64,000 nucleotides of DNA, taken from assembly GCA_032622095.1 (NCBI GenBank), contig CP136061.1, positions 20,710,991-20,774,990 on the forward strand. Direction: 5' to 3'. A program made the translations under genes and the position numbers. The notes below the pieces were generated by a model. The model saw only the letters and a program-made list of their open reading frames with translations. It ran no database searches and was not told the origin of the DNA. This document shows positions 13,201 to 27,200 of the stretch, in pieces (the first letter of the stretch is position 1; each line of letters opens with the position of its first letter). Source of the DNA: Siphonodentalium dalli (Eukaryota > Mollusca > Scaphopoda > Gadilida > Siphonodentaliidae).

Positions 13201-15027
13201 CCCACAAACATTTTTACCTCAAAATATTTGTAAAACAGCCTCAGCTTTCAGACTGGATTGTATAGATTATATTAATCAACAATCATTGGCTCTGAGCAGT
13301 CCTCAACTTATAGGTCAAGCTATATGTTTGCTCTGTTAGGTCTTGAGCAGGTTTCAATGCTTAATTTATTACTGTCAATTAAACTTCTTCCGAAAACTGT
13401 GAAATCAAAAGAGAAAAAACCAACATGGGCGAAGGCATGAATTAGGTAATCTCTTATAAATTGGTATTCTGTGGATATAAAGCATTAAATTATACAATGA
13501 TTATGATGCATGCACAAGAACATCCAAACAACTGAAACATGAAATCATCATACAAGCCTTGAAATAGTCTGACATTTGCAAAATGAGGTCCCCAGAGGGT
13601 GAATTTAATGATTCTATCCCACATGGTGGGCTAGCATAACCAAATTCATTCTGCTGAGGTCTCAACTGCTATGGAAGACCCAGGGTCAGATTGAAATTCC
13701 CAAGTTGAAGTTAGTGATTATATATTCACCCTTTAGTCACCTCGGTCATACATTTTATCTTCTGCAAATTATGGGATATAGAAACTGAACAAAAGAAAAA
13801 AGTAACTAAAAACAATGTTAAATTGAGACTATAGATACTTTCCAGAAGATGAGACATAATCAGAATTAATTTAGTGATGCTAGCGGGATAGCGTCACTAA
13901 ATTCACCCTCTGGGGACCTCATTCTGCAAATGACAGACACAATATTTCAAGGCTTGACTGAAACATTAAATCATCATATAATCAACAATAAGAGAAAAAC
14001 ATAAACAGCACTGGAATATATGTAAACTAGCACTGGAATATATGTAAACAGCACTGGAATATATGTAAACTAGCACTGGAATATATGTAAACTAGCACTG
14101 GAATATATGTAAACTAGCACTGGAATATATGTAAACTAGCACTGGAATATATGTAAACTAGCAAAAAACTACATCAAATCAAACAAGGATAGCTTGACTT
14201 TATAAAATCTTATACCCAACAGCATAAATTTTCATAAACAATAATAGTACGAGTTTGTTTCGTGCTTTGGTTTTGGTCTGTTTTTGAATGTTTTTTTCCA
14301 TTGACATGCATGAATCATATGATTACATGGGTATGCCAAATTAAAATCTGAAAAACTGATGGTCAACTTACTATCTTGAACAAGGTATACCATTGTGCAC
14401 ATTGAGGTAATACAATTTCCTGAATTCACACTGGGAAAACATACGACATCCAAACCAAAAGCTTTGGATCATGTCTATAAGAAACCCGGAAACATTGTCC
14501 AAAAGAAAACTGATTTAATCCACAGTTCTTTGGTTCTTCCAGGTTTCTTGTAGAGACGGTCCAGGTTTATATAGGTACCGTTCACCCAGTTTGGAATTGA
14601 TTAAAAAATATGTGTTGTGGTTCTAGTATGTCTTATATAGTTTTGTGCCAAAATTTAGCAAGATGCAATTAACATGCACATATTTTCCATCACCAATGTT
14701 AAACAGAAACATAAACAATAAAGACATTAAAGCAAGAAAGAAAGAGAAAAAGAGACAAGGTCAGGCAAATTTTCAATTTCAATGTAAATAGATTTGAAAA
14801 ATATATCCCTATGGAATAACACTTCATATGGAATAATTTATGGTTGTTGTGACTAAGTTATTTAGGGCCTAATGTATAAGGCGAACATATTACAAAATAA
14901 ATTACTGGTCAATCACTTGAATTAAAAGAAGCTAAAGCTTCCAGTGAAAATAATTTCATAACTGGGGAACAGCTATTCTAGTATTTGAATTGGTTTCTGT
15001 GACAATATCTATATCTATATTTGCGAA

Positions 15028-15062
<35 letters not shown>

Positions 15063-15172
15063 GTTCTATAGAAATTCACAGGGGACCATCTAGATGATGC
15101 CAAATGGGTCTACTAGGAGTAACTTTTTACGAGAAAGATAATGGTCGGGGTTAGAATATCTATATTTGCGAA

Positions 15173-15203
<31 letters not shown>

Positions 15204-18200
15204 GTTCTATAGAAATTCACAGGGGACCATCTAGATGATGCCAAATGGGTCTACTAGGAGTAACTTTTTACGAGAAAGATAATGGTCGGGGTTAGAATTT
15301 TCTAAAGTGACGCCGTTGTTGCCAGGGGCAGAAAAGGGGGAGGGGCAGAAAAAAAAATTGTCGCCGATTGCCACCAAACTTATATATAATCATCCCCATA
15401 ATATGATGAATCTAATGGCGTGGTTTAAATATGGCAAAAGTCGCGCCGTTCGCATCAGGGGTGCCCGGAAGGGGGGAGGGCAGATTTTGTTTTCTGTCGC
15501 GATTGCCACGAAACTTACATATTATCATCCCCATGATATGAAGAATCCAACGGTGAGGTTTAAATATGTCAAAAGTGGCGTCGTTTGAGTCAGGGATGAA
15601 CGGAATGGGAGAGGGGCACCAAAATTGATAAAAACTAATTTTAGCGCCGATTTCCACCAAATTTATATATATTCGTCTTCATGATACAAGGAATCTAATT
15701 GTGCGATTTAACAACGCCAAATTGTTGTTTTTGGATGAGAGATTGGCAGGGGGTGGGCACTAAATTTGTTAATAAGTCGCCGATTGCCACCACACTTATA
15801 CAAAATCATCCCCATGGTATGAGGAGTCTAATGGTGTGGCTTTTATCTGTCAAATGTGGCCTCATTCGAGTCAGGGTTGTATTGAAAGGGACAGGGGCAC
15901 CAAAATTGATGCACAATTTTTTTAGCGCCAATTTCCACCAAATTGATATACGTTCTTATCCATGATACGAGGAATCTAATGGTGATTTAAAGACGCCATA
16001 TTGGTGCTCTTTTGGTGAGAGATGGAGAGGAGAGGGATTGGCACCAAATTTGATAAAAAAAATTGTTTAGTCGCCGATTATCACCAAACTTATAAACAAT
16101 CATCTCCATGATATCAGGAGTGTAATCGTGTGGTTTAAGGATGTCACAAATGGGGCCATTCGAGTCAGTGGTATAAAGAGATGAGAGGGACACACAAAAT
16201 TATATCTATATGTATAGTGCCGATTTCCAGCAGATTGATACATATTCTTCTCCGTGATACGAGGAATATTATCGTGTGGTTTAGACACGGGTGAGAGATG
16301 TGGGGACCTTAAATTTGATACGAATTTGTATACTCGCCTATTTTCACCAATTTCATATATATGCATCTCTAATCTCTAATGAGTCTTAGTGTGTGCAGCT
16401 TGAGTCCGAAATAGGGACGGGAGGGTCACCAAAACTGATACAAAATATTTTTAGTGCCAATTACCATCAAATTTAGACACGTTCTTCTCAAATGATACAA
16501 GAAATAAAATCGTGCTGTCTGTCTTTTTGTATGTCTGTGTGCGTTCTATATATAAATTCACACGGTATAATCGAGATGGCACCAAGGCTTTCTAAGAGGG
16601 GTACATTTTTACATGGAAGATAATGGTGCGGGTTAAAATTTTCTAAAATGACACTGTTGGTGGGAGGGGAAATTTAAAAAATATGGTGAAATAGTTTTGT
16701 CGCTAATTTCCACCAAACGAATACATAATCACCTTCGCAATATGGCGTTGTTCGAGTCAGCGTTGCATCAACAATTGATTTAATAAACCAAATTCCACCA
16801 AATTCATACACGTTTTTCTCTAATGATATACCATGAATTAAATCACACTTGGTGTCGTTTGCGTCACGGATGGCGAGCGGATATGCACTATCATTGATAA
16901 GATTGCTATTTGCCTATATCCACATATAAGTTATATACAGTCACCAGGGCATCTCCATATCATTTTAAGTAGTTGGGCGTTCACATTTCACAATCCCGAC
17001 ATATGGTGACCCACATAAGTCACTTGAACAGTTATATCTTCTTAACAGTCATATTTATATGTGAATGGCAATTAAGGCATTCACACAATGAGCTAGCAAA
17101 AAGAGATAACTAGAAGAAGCATTAAACGTATATTTATCATTCTATTGAAGAGATAGATATATTCGTGCAAACTGAGAGACCTCGAACCGTAAGAGGATTG
17201 CATATATATAATAACAAAATTTAGTCTGTTCCATTCAATACAGTTTCCACAAAAAGTTACAATTTGTCAAGAGATATGGAAGGCCTGTTCAAAAATAGTG
17301 GTCACAGTGTGCAGTCAAATATAGTTTCTTCTGATATACAAGAAAATGCAGTTAGTAGCACAAGACTTTTCAGGATCCTACCAATACTGACATCTGACAA
17401 GGGTTTTAGAACAGACTCATCGACTGACATAAACAACTCAAAATCTCGCTCTGTGCCTGGCACATGTAGCTGAGAATATTTAGCCAATATATAGCACCAT
17501 GAACAGAGGAGCACCTGGAAATTTCTTTGAAACATCTGTATCTTCGTGGAGATATAATAGCCAGGTGTCCTCGAGATCTTAGTCCAACCCACTAGATTGA
17601 TTGATACATCTCAATATGTAAAACCCAATTATCATCTTTTATCGAACTAATGTGTTTATGATGTTCATGTATCATATTATAACGTCTAATGTATACGCAG
17701 TTGTAAATAAATAAATACTTCATTATTGGTGGAATGGATTAATCGCGATAAACAGAATGACAATTGACAAGGTGAGCCACTACTTATATTCCATGACTGT
17801 AATAATCATGTTTTGTGATGCTATTTGAATATACAATTTATGAGAAAACCTATAACACTTTAAGCAAGAGCATTCTCTATTCCCAACAAATATCCACAGC
17901 ATACATTAACCTGGGCAACGCCGGGTAACCCTGCTAGTCTTCAATATATTTGCAGAACAAGCAATAAATGAATCAACTATATCTAGCTCATCAATGTTTC
18001 CATCAACTCTTTTAGTGCCAGGCTCTCCAGGTTTTAACCATAAGACAGTAAAGGCGGAATAAAGGCAGAATAAATAGAAATATTGTGTGGCTAGCAAATT
18101 TTCAATTGATACCAAAATTGCATTGAACAAAATGTTGATGTAAAACATGTTTTGGAAAATTTTATATTAGAATTGACAGTGTTTAGAATTATTTTTTGGT

Positions 18201-21200
18201 AATTAAACAATTCTGATAACTAAAGCATCTTTTGAAGAAATGTTGTTGTTGAAATCGGATGATACGAGGACCTATGAATTGGATTGTGTACCTTTAACTA
18301 TAAGGTCAATATAGTTGGCACCAGTACTAAAAGAGTTAATGAAATTAAAAAGAAATGATGCAGGTCAACAATTTTTCATCTGATTATATAAGGCAACAAA
18401 AATCAGAAACAGAACGGTGAAACAGTAAATAACTACAACAGTGGTGCAATATTGATGAAACGTAACCGCCACCAGCATTATTACCTCTCTGTAGGTCACT
18501 AGTACTCCCATTATCATCATCATCATGAGACAACCGGTCCTCATCTTCTGTAATGTGCCATAGTGTTTGTCATAGATTACATTATGTTCAATATATCTTC
18601 TGTAATGTGCCATAGTGTTTGTCATAAATTACATTATGTTCTAAATATCTTCTGTAATGTGCCATAGTGTTCATCATAGATTACATTATGTTCAATATAT
18701 CTTCTGCAATGTGCCATAGTGTTTGTCATAGATTACATTATGTTCAATATATCTTCTGTAATGTGCCATAGTGTTCATCATAGATTACATTATGTTCTAC
18801 ATATCTTCTGTAAAGTGTCATAGCGTTTCTCATAGATTACATTATGTTCTACATATCTTCTGTAATGTGTCATAGCGTTTCTCATAGATTACATTATGTT
18901 CTAAATATCTTCTGTAATGTGCCATAGTGTTTGTCATAGATTACATTATGTTCAATATATCTTCTGTAATGTGCCATAGTGTTTGTCATAGATTACATTA
19001 TGTTCTAAATATCTTCTGTAATGTGCCATAGTGTTCATCATAGATTACATTATGTTCAATATATCTTCTGCAATGTGCCATAGTGTTTGTCATAGATTAC
19101 ATTATGTTCAATATATCTTCTGTAATGTGCCATAGTGTTCATCATAGATTACATTATGTTCTACATATCTTCTGTAAAGTGTCATAGCGTTTCTCATAGA
19201 TTACATTATGTTCTACATATCTTCTGTAATGTGTCATAGCGTTTCTCATAGATTACATTATGTTCTAAATATCTTCTGTAATGTGCCATAGTGTTCATCA
19301 TAGATTACATTATGTTCAATATATCTTCTGTAATGTGCCATAGTGTTTGTCATAGATTACATTATGTTCAATATATCTTCTGTAATGTGCCATAGTGTTC
19401 ATCATAGATTACATTATGTTCTACATATCTTCTGTAAAGTGTCATAGCGTTTCTCATAGATTACATTATGTTCTACATATTTAATGACCATAAAATGATG
19501 GCACAAGTGTAATGGCATGAGTAGCAAAAGAGGCAATAGATTTAGGTCATGGCTCAGTTAACGGTGCCGTAAATATAGCTGTTGATCCTAAATTTACGCT
19601 GTGACATCATTCTGGTTATTTCAAAGTAATTTGATGAAGTATCCACAACCTTGAAGTCAAATAACTGTACACTGAGTGAGTTTTCTGTTTGTCTATATAA
19701 TTAGAATTTGAAACAGTATGTGCATGAATTTGGTAGCCTACATAATATGTGACCCGCCATATCAAATCCAGTCGTAAGTCGGGATTTTTTTTACCCTGTG
19801 CCAATGCATTCTCTTATATATGCGAGTCGACCATAGGTCGCCTCGCATATATAAGAGAATACATTGGCCTAACAATTTTTTACAATTTTAATAATTTTTT
19901 CTTGTATTCTTTAACAATTTTATAATTTCACCCATACAGAGCCCCAGACAAACATGAGCAGACAACACTCTTCTATATGCTTCTATATATGTGTGGGGCT
20001 CCCTGCAGGGTAATGGATGTTTTTTATTTTATGTCCTAAAAATTTTAAGAAACATTTATTTTTAAAAAATGATAAAAAATTGTTAGGCCAATGCATTCTC
20101 TTATATATGCGAGGCGACCTATGGTCGACTCGCATATATAAGAGAATGCATTGGCACAGGGTAAAAACTTACGACTGTTGCTCATGCTATTCTCTGACTT
20201 TCAGCTGAACTAAATTTGATATGTGTGGCTGTTTGTATCACTTAGTCTACTTATAACATTTGGGGAAACATGAATTATAAACCCGTGAATATGTACCCCA
20301 CACATGTAGAGTATTCGTTTCTATAGGCAATAATTATAGGAAGTCCCCATCGTCAAAATTGCATACATCATGAGTATTGAGTATGGTGATGTCATGACAT
20401 AAATTTATTATCTGTGGCTATATTTACGGTAATGCAAATCCTTCCACAATCGTAACAGTGTCATAAATTGTCAGTCAATAACACATACATGTGTAGTTCT
20501 GTGCTTATTACACACCACGACCGGCATCTCATATAGGATATTGTTCAACTCCATATTATATTCCAATCTTATCATGTTTTGAGATTCTATTAATTTAAAG
20601 TTAATATTAAACTGGAAAATGACACATCTAAGTAGACAATTTATCATACTAAACAGAAATTAGTGGAAAAGAAACTTCTAGGATAAAGTACCTAAGTGAT
20701 TCGGATTTAAGCTATGTAGACTCACAAAACTTGGATAAATTATCATATTTGAAGCAGTTGACACATATAACACAGCATTTATTGCAGAATTATAAAGGGA
20801 AAAGAACCCTATCTAAACGATATTGACTGTAAGCTGATAGTCTGTTCAAGCCTTGAAATAGGGTGTCTGTCATTTGCAGAATGAGGTTCCCAGAGGGTGA
20901 ATTTAGTGATGCTACCCCGCATAGCGGGCTAGCATCACAAAATTCACCCTCTGGGGACCTCATTCTGCTTACAACTCAGCAGAATAAGGTCCCCAGAGGG
21001 TGAATTTGGTGATGCTAGCCTGCTATGCGGGGTAGCATCACTAAATTCTCCCTCTGGGGACCTCATTCTGCAAATGACAGGCACACTATTTCAAGGCTTG
21101 AGTCTGTTCCACGATAGCAAACACAAAGCTGGGATACTAGTGGATTATCACACATACATTTACATGAGACAGAATTTATCTATCCTGCGCTATAGAAATT

Positions 21201-24200
21201 AAGGGCGGAACAGTGACAACAAACATTGAACATCTAAAAGACAGTATTTTTTAAAGAACTTAATAGAATTGAACAACATTTCGGGGCTTTAAATAATTTA
21301 AGGAAATAAATTGTAGACTAGCCTTGTTGTGACTCATAGGATTAGAATGAGACTGAGAGAGCTGTATGGTGAAAATCATTTAACCCTTTACCCAACAGAA
21401 GGGCCCTGTGCCAATGCATTCTCTTATATATGCGAGTCGACCATAGGTCGTCTCACATATATAAGAGAATGCATTGGCTTAACACATTAAAAATTATAAA
21501 ATTGTTAAAGAATGTAAGAAAAAATGGTAAAAAGTGTTAAAAAACGATTTTTTTTAGGCCAATGCATTCTCTTATATATGCGAGGCGACCTATGGTCGAC
21601 TCGCATATATAAGAGAATGCATTGGCACAGGGCATAACTGTAACTATCACAATGTGGTCAAGGAGCCGGTTCCAATGATATCCATATTTGTATGGTTCTA
21701 TTGAGACAGACCGAAGATATTTTAGGCTGTTGAAGCTTTATTTGGCCGGTTTTGGCCGGTTTGTTGGGTAAAGGGTTAAACCACATAAAATAAGTGAATG
21801 GGACTCATTACCTTCGAGTATTTCTCCTGCTTCTATTCTCCGCTTTCGCTCATCTTCTTCTATCTTTTTCACAGCCTCAGCTGCCAACCTCTTGTCTTCT
21901 TCTTCAAGCCTCCTGAAGGCATTTCATAAGTTTGACACTGTAATCTGGGCCAACATATGTCTATAATCACACACCCTCCACATTCACACAATCAGAGCCC
22001 GTAAAAATCAGTACAAATCACCATACGGTTTACATGAATGTTTCCGAGGTTTATCAAGCATTAACTGTAGCGTCCACTGCATAAAAAGGGATTAACCACC
22101 AACGTCATATCAAGCCGATCATGTGCATGTGCTTGCTGCGTATTGTTATTAGGAGACTATTGGAATATATGAACAACATGTTACTTATAATTGTTTTTGT
22201 AGTTTTGAAAAGGTTGTTCATGTTATTAATGTTCTAATACAATGTACTGGTTTATGATTATAAGGAATGACATACAAATCGATTGGGCTCATTTGTTTTG
22301 CCTGGCAGTTTAACCCTTTACCCAACAGAAGGGCCCTGTGCCAATGCATTCTCTTATATATGCGAGTCGACCATAGGTCGCCTCGCATATATAAGAGAAT
22401 GCATTGGCTTAACACATTACAAATTATAAAATTGTTAAAGAATGTAAGAAAAAATGGTAAAAAGTGTTAAAAAAAGATTTTTTTAGGCCAATGCATTCTC
22501 TTATATATGCGAGGCGACCTATGGTCGACTCGCATATATAAGAGAATGCATTGGCACAGGGCATAACTGTAACTATCACAATGTGGTCAAGGAGTCGGTT
22601 CCAATGATATCCATATGTGTATGATTCTATTGAGACAGACCCAAGATATTTTAGGCTGCTGAAGCTTTATTTGGCCGGTTTTGGCCGTTTTGTTGGGTAA
22701 AGGGTTAAATAAACAAAGTTTTCTATTCAGGATTCACACACTTTGTTTAATTACTCAGCCAGTCAAAATCAAATGACCCCAATCGATCTTCCAGTCATTC
22801 CTTATATATTTACACTCATGCACAAGCCTTGAAATAGTGTGTCTGTCATTTGCAGAATGAGGTCCCCAGAGGGTGAATTTAGTGATGCTACCCCCACATA
22901 GCGGGCTAGCATCACCAAATTCACCCTCTGGGAACCTCATTCTGCTGAGGTGTAAGCAGAATGAGGTCCCCAGAGGGTGAATTTGGTGATGCTAGCCTGC
23001 TATGCGGGGTAGCATCACTAAATTCACCCTCTGGGGACCTCATTCTGCAAATGACAGACACACTATTTCAAGGCTTGCTCATACATACATTCATGCTGTG
23101 GATCGAACATAAATTAATTGCTGATCGATATAAATTGTAATGATTTCATTTAATTTTCTTACAGCTTCTCGGCTTCCATTGACTTCCTGTCGGATTCTTC
23201 CATCTCGAGCCTTGTTTTCATTTTCTCATCGACTTCCTCCTTGTTAGCATTGTACCAGCGCTTGAGTAGATAGGTGCTGTTCTCATCCGTTTCCTTGAGA
23301 AATATAACCTCGTCTGGCAGCAGGTTCTTCTCAATACAGGCATTCCACTGATCCCTGGTACACGGGAAGTTATCCAAGATCCAACCACCATTTCTGTTGA
23401 TTTAAATATATTTCATTATCCCTCAAGAAAACAATAAACAAATACATATAGAATGATTCTAGGGTAGCAATACACAAGTTAATGGGTTTGTAGGAGGGCT
23501 GAAAAATAGGTTTTTAAGCATATAAGCGCTATAACTGTCAGTTTGGCCTTTGTTATTCATGGGTGTATTGTTTTGATTATTTAATTATTTTATAAAGGTA
23601 CCATAGTATACAAAATGGGATGATGTTTGAATATAAAGTATGTGTTTGGTACCCGGTGTGGGCCAGCTCTGAATGGTACTCCACCGGAAAAAGAGCCTGA
23701 TTTCTCTCCCTTGAAAACAGTCTTCTGCACTTCCAAGACAAAAATTCAAACACGATATGATAACTTTTCTTTAATATATCTTACATATATCTTAAGCTTC
23801 TATCAGCTCATAAGGTGATTATAGACTGACAATCACTCTGTCATGGTTACCTATGGTGCCGAAAACAGACAGTTTTAGCCAAAAAATGGTTAAAATGGGG
23901 ATTTTGCATTGTCAGTCCAAGGGAGACTTGTGATGTGACAATTACGTCAAAATACAGACATATAAGTGCTCCAACCATTTCTGTATCTTGTAACCAAGCA
24001 TTCATGTGCTGTTTGTCAATGACCATGGCGTAGCAGAAGGTTGTAGTAGAGTACCCCATCAAAATGGTGAAAATGGCCAGAAATCATGTATTGCTACCTC
24101 AGGGCCCTGCGATTCATCAAATCGAATCGAATTTTGATTCTCAATTCAGTCTTCCGAATCCATTCATTTTTTTATTTTGAGTCGTCACTGTTTCAGTTCG

Positions 24201-27200
24201 ATTCACAGCATATGAACTCCACTATATTCTCATCGATTTATCCTCTACAAAAGCGTCAAAGCATAAAAATAAAGGACCATAATTATGATAAAAGAATTTC
24301 ATCATAGATTAATAGAATCATCTGCGACATTGCCACATCAAAGTACATGTACAACCTTTTAAATTGACATCAAACACAGTCATAGACTCGAAATCCATTG
24401 CGATGACCTATCAACTTACACAGGGCCAACTGTCTTATTCGCTCTTAGTTCTTTCTCAGACTGCTGGATCGCTTCCTCCAAAATATCGATGTACACGTCA
24501 GGAGATAAATTAATTGTCTGCTTCTCAGCTTCCTTCACGGCAGCCTCCACAAGAGCAATGACTTCCGGATGTGTCTCATCAACAATGACCTCTGCAGGCT
24601 TTGAGTCATCAGCCACTGAGGGTGCAGCCGCATTAGAATTGTCATCGATGGCATTTTCTGCTGTTTCACCATCTATAAAGGAAGAATATATATGTCAGCA
24701 TTAGGCAGATGTTAAAGACAACCGCGCCACCCAAATCAGGCTTATGTTAAACACAACCGTGACACCCAAATCAGGCTTATGTTAAATGCAACCGCGCCAC
24801 CCAAATCAGGCTGATGTTAAACACAACCGCGCCACCCAAATCAGGCTGATGTTAAACACAACCCCACCACCCAAATCAGGCTGATGTTAAACATAACCCC
24901 ACCACCCAAATCAGGCTTATGTTAAATGCAACCGCGCCACCCTAATCAGGCTGATGTTAAACGCAACCGCGCCACCCAAATCAGGCTTATGTTAAATGCA
25001 ACTGCGCCACCCAAATCAGGCTGATGTTAAACACAACCGCGCCACCCAAATCAGGCTGATGTTAAATGCAACCGCGCCACCCAAATCAGGCTGATATTAA
25101 ACACAACCATGCCACCCAAATCAGGCTGATGTTAAATGCAACCATGCCACCCAAATCAGGCTGATCTTAAATGCAACTGTGCCACCCAAATCAGGCTGAT
25201 CTTAAACACAACCGTGCCACCCAAATCAGGCTGGTAATAAACACAACTGCGCCACCCTAATCAGACTGTTAAATGCAACCATGCCACCCAAATCAGGCTG
25301 ATATTAAACACAACCATGCCACCCAAATCAGGCTGATGTTAAATGCAACCATGCCACCCAAATCAGGCTGATGTTAAATGCAACCATGCCTCCCAAATCC
25401 GGCTGATGTTAAATGCAACCATGCCACCCAAATCAGGCTGATGTTAAATGCACACACCAACGAAACATTCCACCTCTGGATCGGCTAGCTCTGAGTTTAG
25501 TTCAGTTCCTAAAAATCACACTATAAAGTATCATTCACATATATTTTACTGAGTTTGTAGACACATTTCATCATGACGCTCATGTATGAATCAGAAATTT
25601 GAATCAGAAAATGGGTATGTTCGATTGCAGCTCAGTGCAAGTTTGTATAAAAATATACCGCAATTATTTAGTACTGATTATAAGTTTTTCCGACATATAA
25701 AACGTGAATAACAAGGTTGCATGCATGGGTACACAGAACAATGGTCGCACGCACGGGTACACAGAACAATGGTCGCACGCACAGGTACACAGAACAATGG
25801 TCGCACGCTCGGGTACACAGAACAATGGTCGCACGCACGGGTACACAGAACAATGGCTGCACGCACAGGTACACAGAACAATGGTCGCAGGCCTGAGAAA
25901 CAGGAAATTATTTTGCGTGGCCTAACCAGACTTTAACCTGTTGAACTACTAATTCTAATCAACTTACCAGATTTTTCAGCATTTTCATCGGCATTCTCTT
26001 CAACCTCTGTTGGCTTTTCTTCACTATCTCCTTTATCTGCTGTTGTTTCATCACCATCTGTAGTTGTCTCCTCCTTACTTTTATCAGCCTCTGCCTTAGC
26101 TTTAGCTAAAATGCGAAGACAACTTGCTGATATACAGAACTGTGGAGAAACTGTTAAGTCAAGATCAACTGAAGCAAAGCAATCTGTTTTACACGCACAG
26201 TTGATCATTTTTGATGGCATCTACTCTTTAACCCTTTCATGGCAGGAGCTGCACTGGTGCAGCTTTAAAGACCCTGTGCCACTGTATTAATCTCTTTATT
26301 CCCAAATGTTAGGCCAATGTATTCTCTTATATATGCAAGGCTCCCTATGGGAGACTCGCATATATAAGAGAATGCATTGTCACAGGGTTTTCGAAAAATT
26401 TCAGGAAGCTCCATGCAGTCAAAGAAGGGTTAAAACTTTTAAAGTTGAGTCAAGACACGATCTGTGAAGTAAGATTGTAAATATTGTAATCTCAATTATC
26501 AAAGAAGATTGTCTTGACTGAATGCTTTAATTTTCATTGACCTAAAGTGTAGATACAACTCATAGAACTAATTGTCATCAATTAACGGTCACTTTTTAAG
26601 ATATTCTAGCATTATTTGAGATATCCTGGGCTTGTCAGCTTAGCCTCAGTGACACTGTCGGATACCTGTTTAGGTTCGGACATTCCAAGATGGCGGCGCC
26701 AACTAAATCAGATAAACGGTAAGTGTATATATTGTCTCCCAGCAGCAATCAACGACATCTTTCGGTGATACACCTTGAAACAGTTATGTAGGAATTTGTA
26801 TGCCCAACACATACGTAATATGCCTTTTGCATAACATGCATGTGAATTGTTGTATTTGGCGTGTCAAGTCGTCATAATTTTTCGAAATTTTATCGAGGCG
26901 GCGAAATGTTCGCTTTTTCGTATTTTTATGGCCCTGGGCTCATGCATCCGCAAATTTATGTATTGTTGTGGATAGATTAGGTCACCACACATCTTCGGAA
27001 TGCAAAACCGGCGATATTTTTATTGTCTAACTCCGAAAAACGACCTTTGAAAATTTCAAAATGTTCAGGTTCGGATTCGCAACATTCGCGATGATTTTGT
27101 TCAGGTTCAGACACAATTTTCGTTCAGGTTTGGACAAATATGGTTCAGGTTCGGACAATTTTAGTTCAGGTTCGGACGCATCAAAACCTGACCTATAAAT

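Larger units (their letters stand above)
15008..17937 (+). mobile_element. Non-autonomous Helitron-like element
   Basis: Starts TCTATATCTATATTTGCG after A and ends ...CTGCTAG before T. Twelve bases before the end is a hairpin (CCTGG-GCAACG-CCGGG, 17,910-17,925). These are Helitron hallmarks: TC start, hairpin, CTAG end, A/T insertion site, no target duplication. A TGTC microsatellite follows the 5' end, and the centre holds degenerate ~150-bp tandem repeats, an architecture seen in mollusc non-autonomous Helitrons. No Rep/helicase coding was seen. Confidence 0.68.

Noticed and set aside
25664-25936. Several repetitive open frames on both strands
   Set aside because: 28-bp tandem repeat without stops; not coding.
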